From JBEEJL01 sp043744215 (GTDB lineage: Bacteria > Pseudomonadota > Gammaproteobacteria > Burkholderiales > JBEEJL01): DNA of 49,654 nt. The notes beneath the pieces were generated by a model, which did no database searches, was not told the DNA's origin, and saw nothing but the letters and a program-made list of their open reading frames with translations. The stretch is taken from contig JAYTVC010000072.1 in NCBI GenBank assembly GCA_043744215.1, positions 1-49,654 on the forward strand. The letters run 5' to 3'. Made by a program: the position numbers and the translations under genes. Positions 25,240 to 32,972 of this stretch are shown in pieces; position 1 is the first letter of the stretch; every line of letters starts with the position of its first letter.

Positions 25240-25352
25240 TTTTTTAATTTAGGCTCGGCTGCTTACGGCGGCTCTAACAGTATGTTGAAATTCGGCTGCG
25301 CTCGGTGAGGCGGCGCTTGGAAAGCGGTTCAAAATACTCATGTATAACCGCT

Positions 25353-25560
25353 AGGCCCGCTCCGGTTTTGACTACATAATTCGTTAAAATTATTGAATAA
25401 AATTAAAGAGTTACATAACAACGAGCCCACCAAATCCGGTCTCATGCTCGGCCTTGGCGAAACCGACGACGAGATCATCCACGTCATGCGCGACCTGCGC
25501 GCACATAATGCCGATATGCTCACGCTCGGGCAATACCTGCAACCGTTTGCGCATCATTTA
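25353..25560 (+). pseudogene. lipA: Partial second copy of lipA
   Basis: About 208 bp match lipA 22897-23102 with roughly 15 differences in the best 190 bp by hand alignment, including one single-base gap. It corresponds to LipA residues ~200-264 (KSGLMLGLGETDDEIIHVMRD is recognisable). Both ends of the gene are missing and the frame runs into unrelated sequence. Most differences fall at third codon positions, which suggests that the source was a functional lipA of a related strain rather than a decaying local duplicate. Confidence 0.85.
25386..25415 (+). repeat. 30-bp dispersed repeat, copy 6, in the lipA fragment
   Basis: Left half AAAATTATTGAATAA, right half AATTAAAGAGTTACA. It is the homologue of copy 5 with a weaker IHF core. 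Confidence 0.4.
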
Positions 25561-25584
25561 GCCTGCGCCCATTTATTGAACCAT

Positions 25585-26403
25585 TCAAAAAAACGCCATC
25601 GTCCGCACTTCGATACTCTCGCGTTTGAGGGCGTTGGCTGGGGTGCTGGGGTCTTCAAATGCGGTGTGGCCCATGAAGCGGGCGCGGCCGTCGGTTTCGG
25701 AATCGTAAGTCTTAAGTAGCAACGCCTGGGTCGGTTCCATTTTTGGAAAATAATACCAGCGATGTCCGGGTGAATAGCGCATGACGTAAATTTCGCCGGT
25801 GCGTTCGCGGTATTTCAATTCCATGATCAGCATGTCTTCGTGCTCGTGTGTTGACGCGTCGCATACGGCCAGCGGCAGTTCTTCTACCCGGTTGTATAAC
25901 GGTTTCCACACGTTGTAGAAAGCCACGCGGCGCTGAAGCAAATCATCAGCTTCGGTTGGCAACAAATCTTGTACACGTTGAGGGCCGGATTTCACCGTGT
26001 AGTCGCTATGCACCAACAGCACGGCGGGCCGTTGCACGGTGGTCTGCTGTTTTAAATCGGCGGGAAGGCGCTTGCGCACCGTGTGGTCGAACACTTCGAC
26101 GCGACGCGCGCCCGTATGCAATTTGACGAATTCAACTATCTGTTTGTAGAAAATGTCTTTGATGGCGGCGTCATCGTCGTATCGGTCGAACGGCGCATTG
26201 AACGCGCCAAGTTTGAAGCCTTCGCGATCAAGCGAAAATTGATCGACCTTGGGCCAGCCGTCGTGGATGGCGACTTCATGGCAGTCGGTTCCGGGCGGAT
26301 TCAGTTCAACGGGCTGGTCGGGCTCGTAAAAGTAATAGTCGGGCGGAATGCCGTTATCGACGGTGTAGTTGAGCGTGGCTTTGACGAAATTTTCTGGTTG
26401 CAT
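25585..26403 (-). CDS. CmcJ/NvfI-family oxygenase-like protein
   Basis: A 272-residue protein resembling the CmcJ/NvfI (GA4 desaturase, AsaB-like) family of putative non-haem iron/2-oxoglutarate enzymes. Seen are NYTVDNGIPPDYYFYEP near the start, RRVEVFDHTVRKR (about 100), VHSDYTVKSGPQRV (about 131), RVAFYNVWKPL (about 160), and YRERTGEIYVMRYSPGHRW near residue 205. The family acts on diverse secondary metabolites; substrate here is unknown. It lies 80 bp after the GST gene in the same direction, with a 9-bp GC-rich hairpin between them, and divergent control by the LysR gene is probable. Confidence 0.75.
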   Translation of the reverse strand: MQPENFVKATLNYTVDNGIPPDYYFYEPDQPVELNPPGTDCHEVAIHDGWPKVDQFSLDREGFKLGAFNAPFDRYDDDAAIKDIFYKQIVEFVKLHTGARRVEVFDHTVRKRLPADLKQQTTVQRPAVLLVHSDYTVKSGPQRVQDLLPTEADDLLQRRVAFYNVWKPLYNRVEELPLAVCDASTHEHEDMLIMELKYRERTGEIYVMRYSPGHRWYYFPKMEPTQALLLKTYDSETDGRARFMGHTAFEDPSTPANALKRESIEVRTMAFF

Positions 26404-26429
26404 GGCCTGTTCCGGTAAGTTTGTTTCAG

Positions 26430-26457
26430 CGCGCGGGCACGTTCATGGGCCCGCGCG
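26430..26457 (-). promoter_or_regulatory. GC-rich hairpin between GST and oxygenase genes
   Basis: Perfect arms CGCGCGGGC and GCCCGCGCG with a 10-nt loop and no T-run. It could reduce read-through or protect the upstream mRNA; a function is inference. Confidence 0.4.
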
Positions 26458-26483
26458 GACACAAGCAGTTTTTTGTAAATAAT

Positions 26484-27131
26484 TTACGCGGCTGAGCGGC
26501 TGAGCGTAAACCCTTCCCCGACAAAGGTACGATCCCAGCACGGAAGCTTTTCGATTTTTTCTGTCATCCAGCGCTTAAGATGGACGTGCTGATCCAGCGG
26601 TAATTTTTGATAAGGGTGCAAATGTATGGGGGCAGCGAGCGCGATGTCGGCAATCGTCGGCGCGTTGCCGGCGACCCACGGACTTTTTGCCAGGCGCGCG
26701 TCGAGTATGCCGGCCAGTTTGTGGAAGTTGGCGGTTTGCGCTTCCAGCACGGCCGGATCGGGCGACGCATTCAATAACGGCTTGACGCAATTTTCCACCA
26801 GAAAAACATAGCAACTGGGAAACCAACTGGACGATTCCCACAACAGCCAGCGGTTGATATCGGCGCGGGTTTGCAAGTCAGTGGGATAGATCGCGCTGTT
26901 GCCAATTTTGTCGGCGGCATATTGCAAAATCGCATTGGATTCCCACAGCACAAAATCGCCATCGACCAAGGTCGGTAGGCACGCGTTGGGATTCATCGAC
27001 GTGTAAGCCGGATCCTTTTGCTCGGCTTTGAAGTAATCCACAGGCACGCGCTCATATTTCGCGCCCATTAAATCGAGCCCGGCGAGCACTTTGCGGCAGT
27101 TGACGGTAATCGGGTCGGCATAAATCTTCAT
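26484..27131 (-). CDS. Glutathione S-transferase family protein
   Basis: A 215-residue GST. The N-terminal thioredoxin-like domain (1-80) has ADPITVNCRKVLAGL and the glutathione-binding LPTLVDGDFVLWESNAI (cis-Pro and Glu-Ser). An all-helical C-terminal domain contains the conserved APTIADIALAAPIH box. It may conjugate or isomerise substrates in a small pathway with the CmcJ/NvfI-like protein. The start ATG is preceded by GGAGGAAAC. Confidence 0.9.
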   Translation of the reverse strand: MKIYADPITVNCRKVLAGLDLMGAKYERVPVDYFKAEQKDPAYTSMNPNACLPTLVDGDFVLWESNAILQYAADKIGNSAIYPTDLQTRADINRWLLWESSSWFPSCYVFLVENCVKPLLNASPDPAVLEAQTANFHKLAGILDARLAKSPWVAGNAPTIADIALAAPIHLHPYQKLPLDQHVHLKRWMTEKIEKLPCWDRTFVGEGFTLSRSAA

Positions 27132-27247
27132 GATGTTTCCTCCTAATAGTTATTGTCTGGTTGCTTGGATGAGAGGCAAAGCCTGCGCTTTGACTATTTC
27201 AGTATATTTTATTACCAAATAAATCAAATGCCGCATAATAGAAACTT

Positions 27248-27270
27248 ATTGTTCTCGATTTAGAAACAAT
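27248..27270. promoter_or_regulatory. LysR-type operator overlapping the regulator's start codon
   Basis: ATTGTT-N11-AACAAT is a perfect dyad with the T-N11-A core typical of LysR-family sites. It ends on the ATG of the LysR gene at 27269. Binding there would repress the regulator and could activate the divergent GST gene. Confidence 0.55.
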
Positions 27271-28174
27271 GACCATTTCTACCGATATGCTCATCGCTTT
27301 CGTAAAGGTGGCAGACCATGCCAGTGTCAGCGATGCAGCGCGGGACTTGGGGGTCAGCAAAAGCGTGGTCAGCAAACGCGTCTCGCAGTTGGAGTCGGCG
27401 ATCAATGCCACTTTGCTCAGTCGCAACACACGCAAGGTTGCGTTGACTACAGCGGGGGAAATTTATCTGGATTTCGCGCGCACCGCCTTGAGTGCGGTCA
27501 ACGGCGCGGACGAGCGTTTGCGCCGGTTGCGCGCCGAACTGACCGGGCAAATCCGCCTGACTGCGCCGATCTCGTGGGGTCAGCGCGTGCTGGCCCAGTT
27601 GATTCCGCCTTTCCTTGCCCAACATCCCGCCATTGAAATTGAGTTGCTGCTAGAAGATCGCATCATGGACATCGCCTACGAGCGAGTCGATATTGCGCTA
27701 CGCATGACCGCATCGCCGGCGCAAGATCTGGTGTCGATTCCGCTGGCGCGTCTGGATTGGGTGGTGTGTGCTGCGCCAAATTATCTTGCCTCGGCAGGCG
27801 CGCCGGAAGCGCCCGCGCAGTTGGCGCAACACCCTTGCATGAGTTATTGGCGCGTGATGTCAGACAACTCGTGGCAGTTTACGGCGCAGGATAAAACGGC
27901 GACCGTGCGCGTGCGCAACCGCTTTCGTGCGAACAATCCCGAATCTGTCGCCTGTGCCGCCCTCGCCGGGCTCGGTATTGCGCTGTTGCCGTTATACGTA
28001 TGCGAAGCAGACTTGGCGTCGGGACGACTGGTGCGCATTCTTCCGCAGTGGACGCCGGTTACCAGGTTTGGTAATCAAATCACGGCCGTGGTCGCACCGG
28101 ACAGAATTCGATTTTCACGGAACCATTCGTTTATTAATTTTTTGAAACAACGGCTTGGAAAAAGCGTTCAGTAG
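27269..28174 (+). CDS. LysR-family transcriptional regulator
   Basis: A 301-residue regulator with an N-terminal winged helix-turn-helix (AFVKVADHASVSDAARDLGVSKSVVSKRVSQLES, residues ~10-45, here given as two helices) and a periplasmic-binding-like effector domain (about 90-295; GQIRLTAPISWG, DIALRMT). It is divergent from the GST-oxygenase pair by 137 bp, which is the usual arrangement with its target genes. The effector is unknown. ATG 27271 does not exist; ATG 27269 is used, and a later Met (residue 7) is an alternative. Confidence 0.92.
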   Translation: MTISTDMLIAFVKVADHASVSDAARDLGVSKSVVSKRVSQLESAINATLLSRNTRKVALTTAGEIYLDFARTALSAVNGADERLRRLRAELTGQIRLTAPISWGQRVLAQLIPPFLAQHPAIEIELLLEDRIMDIAYERVDIALRMTASPAQDLVSIPLARLDWVVCAAPNYLASAGAPEAPAQLAQHPCMSYWRVMSDNSWQFTAQDKTATVRVRNRFRANNPESVACAALAGLGIALLPLYVCEADLASGRLVRILPQWTPVTRFGNQITAVVAPDRIRFSRNHSFINFLKQRLGKSVQ

Positions 28175-28240
28175 AAGTTAAATTTACCTCTTGAACGAAG
28201 AAAGAAGTCCTAAAATATTCACCAGTAATGGGAGCGAAAG

Positions 28241-30460
28241 ATGCAGCTTTTGAATTGCCGTTTCAAGGCGATAATTATCGCGCTGCTAATTAGTTGCGCG
28301 AGCACAGACGGGCGTGCCGACAACGCGATAAAAGTTGAACGCCTTGGCGCAGACGAAAGCATCAAACTCGACGGTACCCTGAATCACCCTGCATGGCAGC
28401 GCGCCACCTTGTTCGACGACTTTATAGAGCGCAATCCGAAGAATGGCGCGGCACCCAACCAGCGCACAACGGCGCGCGTGCTGATGGACGAACGCGCGTT
28501 GTATTTTGGTATCGAAGCGTTTGACACCTCGCCGGAAAAAATTCGCGCGCCGATGGTACGGCATGACGGCGTAGACCGCACCCACGATTTTGTGGCTGTT
28601 TATGTTGACGCAGTCGGCGCGCGCAAGGCGGCGCAATTTTTCCGTGTGAATGCGGCGGGCTCGACAGCGGATGGTTTGCACTCGGCCGATAATGACAACG
28701 AAGACTTTGCGCCCGACTATGATTTTGATGCGGCGGCATCCATCAACAATCAAGGTTACACGGCTGTGTTTCGTATTCCACTGACGTCATTACGCTATGG
28801 CCGCGATAGTGGCCAGACCTGGAAAACCATGGTGGTGCGCCGACTGCCGCGCGAGCAAACTTATTTGATCGCGTCCGTCGCCATTCCCGCCGATGTGCTG
28901 AGTTTTATTGCCACCATGCAGCCGCTGGAAGGGGTGGCGAAGCCTGAGCATGAATCGTTTTTGATTGTGCGGCCGACGCTCGCGCTTCGTCGAAGCACGC
29001 AGGACGGCATCACCGAAACCAACAAAACGCTTGGCGCAGAAATCAAATGGCGGCCCGCGCCGGAATGGGTGGTGGACGCGACTATCAAGCCCGATTTCTC
29101 TCAGGTGGAATTGGACGTGCCGCAACTTTCGCGCAACACGCGATTTGCCCAATCACTTACCGAGAAACGTCCGTTTTTTCTGGAGAGCAGCGACCTGTTG
29201 CAAACGCCAACCTCTGCGCTCTACACACGCTCTGTCACGCAGCCACGGTGGGGCGCGCGCGTGAATTGGCGCGGTGAATCTGCGGCGGGCACAGGGCTGG
29301 TTTTGGCGGACGAAGGCGGCGGCACCGTGCTGTTGCCCCATGCGTTCAACACTGATTACGCGACGCAGCCCGCTTATAACGGCGCCACCCTGCGCGCGCG
29401 CGCGGATGACCCTGACTATTCATTAGGCATGTTGGCGACGACAAGAAAATACGCAGACGGCAAAGGCAAAAACACGGTTCTCGGTGTAGACGGCACCGGC
29501 GAATTGGCCCCGGCATGGAAGTGGCGCGCGCAAGTGCTCGCCAGCAACACCACCGCGCAAGCCAATGAGCAAGGTGAATTGCAACAAGGCGATGCCTCGC
29601 ACGGAAGGCAACTGGTCGTCAGCGTCAACCACAAAAGTCACGAATGGGAAGCGGCAGCAAGCACGGCCTACACCAGCAAAAATTATCGCAACGACAGTGG
29701 CTTTACCGTGCAGGCCGATGCCCGCGACTTGAGCGGCAACATCAACCGCATTTGGCGCAATATAGAATCACCCGTTGGTCCGCTCGACGAATTCTGGATT
29801 TACCTGTGGGCATCGCGCACCGATTGGCTTGAAAATTCGCGCATGATTTCCGGCTATATTACGCCCGGGTTTTTTATCGGCGCAGGGCGTAACACCGAAA
29901 TCACGCTCGAATACCGCCGCTGGGATTGGGCACGGCTGTCTGCCGATAAAGCGTTGCAACGGCAAGACCATTTGCATCTTGAATTTGCCACGCAACCGGC
30001 AGAGTGGTGGTCGCGTTTTTCATTGAATGCGGATGCGGGCCGGCTGTTGGATTACTCGCAGGATGTTCTGCGCCCCGGCGTAAAATTTTCAGTGAATAGC
30101 CCGATGCGAGCCCATCGATTGCTGGAAGTCGAGCCGCAACTTTCTCAAGTGATATTAAAAGGCAATGGCGCAATTGCTTATCGGGAAAGCGCTGCGCAAT
30201 TGCTCAGCGTGTTGCACTTAAGTGCCACACAAAAACTGCGTTACATCGGCCAACAGACTTTATTTACAGCGCAGAATATTCCCCGCGATACACGAACGAC
30301 CCATTCGCTTACCTACAGTTGGCGCAAAAGTGCGGGTACTGTCGCCTATATAGGCGCATCAAATAATCGTAGTGATCTGGCAGGCAACACGCTCGGCAAA
30401 GGCACCGAATTGTTCGCCAAGATACAAATTGATCCGCAGGAGTTTGGGTGGTTCAGGTAA
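28241..30460 (+). CDS. DUF5916 protein with CBM9-like N-terminal domain
   Basis: A 739-residue envelope protein. A signal peptide (FKAIIIALLISCASTDGRA) is followed by a CBM9-like beta-sandwich (about 35-220; LDGTLNHPAWQRATLFDDF, DERALYFGIEAFD, FRIPLTSLRYG) and a long DUF5916 region whose alternating segments (KWRAQVLASN, EITLEYRRWDW, THSLTYSWRKS) look like a C-terminal outer-membrane beta-barrel. The LTEKRPFFLESSDLL motif is a hallmark of the family. Function is not established. A GGGAG site precedes the ATG. It is convergent with the thioredoxin-like gene, 11 bp away. Confidence 0.85.
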   Translation: MQLLNCRFKAIIIALLISCASTDGRADNAIKVERLGADESIKLDGTLNHPAWQRATLFDDFIERNPKNGAAPNQRTTARVLMDERALYFGIEAFDTSPEKIRAPMVRHDGVDRTHDFVAVYVDAVGARKAAQFFRVNAAGSTADGLHSADNDNEDFAPDYDFDAAASINNQGYTAVFRIPLTSLRYGRDSGQTWKTMVVRRLPREQTYLIASVAIPADVLSFIATMQPLEGVAKPEHESFLIVRPTLALRRSTQDGITETNKTLGAEIKWRPAPEWVVDATIKPDFSQVELDVPQLSRNTRFAQSLTEKRPFFLESSDLLQTPTSALYTRSVTQPRWGARVNWRGESAAGTGLVLADEGGGTVLLPHAFNTDYATQPAYNGATLRARADDPDYSLGMLATTRKYADGKGKNTVLGVDGTGELAPAWKWRAQVLASNTTAQANEQGELQQGDASHGRQLVVSVNHKSHEWEAAASTAYTSKNYRNDSGFTVQADARDLSGNINRIWRNIESPVGPLDEFWIYLWASRTDWLENSRMISGYITPGFFIGAGRNTEITLEYRRWDWARLSADKALQRQDHLHLEFATQPAEWWSRFSLNADAGRLLDYSQDVLRPGVKFSVNSPMRAHRLLEVEPQLSQVILKGNGAIAYRESAAQLLSVLHLSATQKLRYIGQQTLFTAQNIPRDTRTTHSLTYSWRKSAGTVAYIGASNNRSDLAGNTLGKGTELFAKIQIDPQEFGWFR

Positions 30461-30471
30461 AGCGCAGTGGC

Positions 30472-30975
30472 TCAGACCTTCAATTCTTTTTCAATCAACG
30501 CATGCAGTTTTTCAAAATCCAGCACGCCGACCACGCGCTGGATGATGCGGCCTTGTTTGTCGAGAATGTAAGTGGTGGGCGTGAGTTTCACGTCGTTGAA
30601 TGAGCGAGCGTACTCGCCCCCGGCATCGAGCGTGACAAAAAACGGGAGCTGTTTTTTCTCAGCAAACGCCAGCACATAATTGGGCGGGTCGTAGCTCATG
30701 GCGATGGCGATGGTCTCTAAACCCTGCGGATGATATTTGTTGTGGGTTGAAATCAACTCGGGCATTTCAGCGATGCAGCCGGAGCAATCCGTCGCCCAGA
30801 AATTCACCAGCACGACTTTACCTTTGAGTTGAGCTAGCGATGTTTTTTCGCCTTTGATGGAGGTGAACTGCGCCGCTTTAGGCGCGTCGCCTTTGCCTGA
30901 TAGCGTAGCGAAATACGCGCCGCTCAATACAAGAACGAGTGCGATGCCGATGATGAATTTGAGTTGCAGTTTCAT
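30472..30975 (-). CDS. TlpA/ResA-like membrane-anchored thioredoxin
   Basis: A 167-residue periplasmic thiol-disulfide protein. One N-terminal helix (FIIGIALVLVLSGAYFATL) anchors a thioredoxin domain with the redox motif WATDCSGCIAEMPEL (CSGC) and a cis-Pro (KLTPTTYILD). Such proteins reduce periplasmic cysteines, for example for cytochrome c maturation. I chose the ATG at 30973-30975 because it begins the membrane anchor; an upstream frame adds 19 residues of non-conserved sequence. A copy of the 30-bp repeat lies upstream. Confidence 0.9.
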   Translation of the reverse strand: MKLQLKFIIGIALVLVLSGAYFATLSGKGDAPKAAQFTSIKGEKTSLAQLKGKVVLVNFWATDCSGCIAEMPELISTHNKYHPQGLETIAIAMSYDPPNYVLAFAEKKQLPFFVTLDAGGEYARSFNDVKLTPTTYILDKQGRIIQRVVGVLDFEKLHALIEKELKV

Positions 30976-31065
30976 GATGTGGTTGGTGAGTGGCCGAATG
31001 GATAGTATGAGGCTGTAGCGGTTGCGTGTCACGGATTGGACTGATTAACGTGTCGCGCGTTCATT

Positions 31066-31095
31066 AAAAATATTGAATATAATCAAATAGTTACA
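31066..31095 (+). repeat. 30-bp dispersed repeat, copy 7 (IHF-like core)
   Basis: Core AATCAAATAGTTA fits WATCAANNNNTTR. It lies between algR and the TlpA-like gene, opposite in direction to both. Confidence 0.75.
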
Positions 31096-31164
31096 AAGAA
31101 TCAATCAATCTAATATTTCCGTTTTCGCGAGAACAATAAAGCGGAGTGATCGAGGTTTGCGTGC

Positions 31165-31914
31165 TCACGAAAATTCTTTCACGATATGCTGCAATCGCCG
31201 GCTCACTGCCAGGCGCTCGTCGCAGCCTTTCACCATCACTGCCCAATAGGCTTCACCGTCGTCGGGTTTGATGCGCTCGAAGCCGGCGATGGCTTGATTG
31301 GCGACCAGCGCATTTCGATGCACGCGGGTGAATACATCGACGAATTCGTGTTCCAATTCCGTCAAGGCTTCTTCGAGCAAATATTCACGAGAAGCAGTTT
31401 TCACGGTGACGTATTTTTGTTCAGCGCGCAAAAACAAAATTTCATTCAGCGGCACCAGCAAAATCCTGCCGCGCTCGGCGATGGATAAATGGGTGCGTGC
31501 CTTTGGGGCTGCGGCCGCCAGCGCATCGGCTTTGGGCGGTTGAGATTTCGCCGCTTTTTGCAGGGCGGCGAGCAAGCGTTCCTGCCGGATGGGTTTTAAT
31601 AAATAGTCGATGGCATTGACTTCAAATGCTTTCAGCGCGTGCTCTTCAAACGCGGTGGCAAAAATCACGGCGGGCGATGCGTCGAGTTTTTGTGCGTGGC
31701 GTGCGACTTCGATGCCGTCCATGCCGGGCATGCGGATGTCGAGCAGCATAATGTCGACCGGCGTACTTTGCAAAAGCGCCAGCGCCTCGGCGCCGTTTGC
31801 CGCCTCGCCCGCAACGGTGTGAGGAAATGCCGCGCGGCAATCGTCGAGCAAATCTTTCACACGGCTGCGCGCCGGGGCCTCGTCATCTACAATTAAAATA
31901 CGGGTTTCACTCAT
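31165..31914 (-). CDS. algR: AlgR-type LytTR response regulator
   Basis: A 249-residue response regulator. The receiver domain (1-120) has the acidic pair DDE near residue 10, phospho-acceptor Asp in MLLDIRMPGMDG, and Lys in YLLKPIRQ. A LytTR DNA-binding domain (about 145-247; LFLRAEQKYVTVKTA, FVDVFTRVHRNALV) follows a 20-residue Ala-rich linker. AlgR homologues control exopolysaccharide and type IV pilus genes in pseudomonads. It is 16 bp downstream of the kinase gene and belongs to the same unit. Confidence 0.93.
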   Translation of the reverse strand: MSETRILIVDDEAPARSRVKDLLDDCRAAFPHTVAGEAANGAEALALLQSTPVDIMLLDIRMPGMDGIEVARHAQKLDASPAVIFATAFEEHALKAFEVNAIDYLLKPIRQERLLAALQKAAKSQPPKADALAAAAPKARTHLSIAERGRILLVPLNEILFLRAEQKYVTVKTASREYLLEEALTELEHEFVDVFTRVHRNALVANQAIAGFERIKPDDGEAYWAVMVKGCDERLAVSRRLQHIVKEFS

Positions 31915-31930
31915 ATATATAGTATGGCGA

Positions 31931-32908
31931 TTATTTTTGCGTGGTATAGGGCACAGTGATCGTCACCTGGTAACTGTTGCCGGTGATCTGGGTTTTCAAA
32001 CTGGCTTCGGCGTCAAAGTGCAGCGCGAGCCGTTCGCGGATATTGCCCATGGCCATTTTATTGCCGCTGTGGTGCGAACCTTCCTGCGAGTACGGGTTGC
32101 GCAACACCATCAACACCTGGTCGCCTTTGCGGAAAATATTGAGATTGATTTCGCCTGCTTCGGTTAGCGGTTCGATGCCATGATAGACGGCATTTTCCAA
32201 TAGCGGTTGCAATAACAATGGCGGCACCAACGCGTCGCCGGGCATTTTGTCGATATGCCACGCGATTTGCAAACGCTCGCCCAGGCGCAATTGTTCAAGA
32301 TCAAGATATTGGCGGCACAGGCGCACTTCGTCTTCGAGGCGCGTGAGCTGTTTGTTGTCGGCCATCAGCACGCGGAACAACTCGGCCATGTCTTCCAGCG
32401 CACGTTCCGCGCGCTGTGGTTCCTTGCGCACGAGGCTCAACACGGCGTTGATGCTGTTAAAAAGAAAATGCGGGCGAATGCGCGCCTGCAACGCCTGTAG
32501 TCGCGCTTCTGTCAGCGCGGGCGAGAGCGCGCGGTTGCGCATGTCAAAGTACAGCAGCACTGCGCTGGTCATCAGCAGGCAAATCAGCCAATAGCGCAGC
32601 AGGCTCAGGTTTTCGTTCTGCGTCAGCAACGGATTGAGCAGCGTGAATAGCCCGGTGACGACCAGCAATTCCAGCAGAAAAACCAATAATAACGAACCGG
32701 CATAACTGATTTTGCCCGTCGCGCGCTTGAGCCCGCACAGCAAGCCGAGGCTCAACAGCAATGCGGGCTGCACCAGCACGGAATAATTCAACACCTCATG
32801 CCAGACTTCGCTCACGTCGGCGCTTTTCGCCAGTGCGCCGCCGAAGCACATGATGTTCACCAACACCAAAGTGCGCAGCATAACGCCGAGGTTGCAAAAG
32901 TTCGGCAT
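31931..32908 (-). CDS. algZ: AlgZ/FimS-type sensor kinase (LytS family)
   Basis: A 325-residue histidine-kinase-like sensor. Four helices at the N-terminus (for example LLLVFLLELLVVTGLFTLL) form the input region. The His-kinase domain has the H-box RIRPHFLFNSINAVLSL and the N-box LQPLLENAVYHGIE; the glycine box is short (MAMGNIRERL). The start at ATG 32906-32908 is favoured because it does not invade argH; a start at 32983 would overlap it. The argH/algZ divergent arrangement is conserved from Pseudomonas to betaproteobacteria and supports the AlgZ-AlgR name. Confidence 0.88.
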   Translation of the reverse strand: MPNFCNLGVMLRTLVLVNIMCFGGALAKSADVSEVWHEVLNYSVLVQPALLLSLGLLCGLKRATGKISYAGSLLLVFLLELLVVTGLFTLLNPLLTQNENLSLLRYWLICLLMTSAVLLYFDMRNRALSPALTEARLQALQARIRPHFLFNSINAVLSLVRKEPQRAERALEDMAELFRVLMADNKQLTRLEDEVRLCRQYLDLEQLRLGERLQIAWHIDKMPGDALVPPLLLQPLLENAVYHGIEPLTEAGEINLNIFRKGDQVLMVLRNPYSQEGSHHSGNKMAMGNIRERLALHFDAEASLKTQITGNSYQVTITVPYTTQK

Positions 32909-32972
32909 TGAAATGGCTCGGTCATTTTTTTGATGTAGACTTGCCACTAGATTTTTATCCTGAAAGCCTGCC

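Noticed and set aside
25393..25719. Apparent 108-residue protein with lipoyl synthase similarity
   Set aside because: Only the first part matches LipA; the remainder is antisense to the oxygenase gene. It is treated as a lipA fragment.
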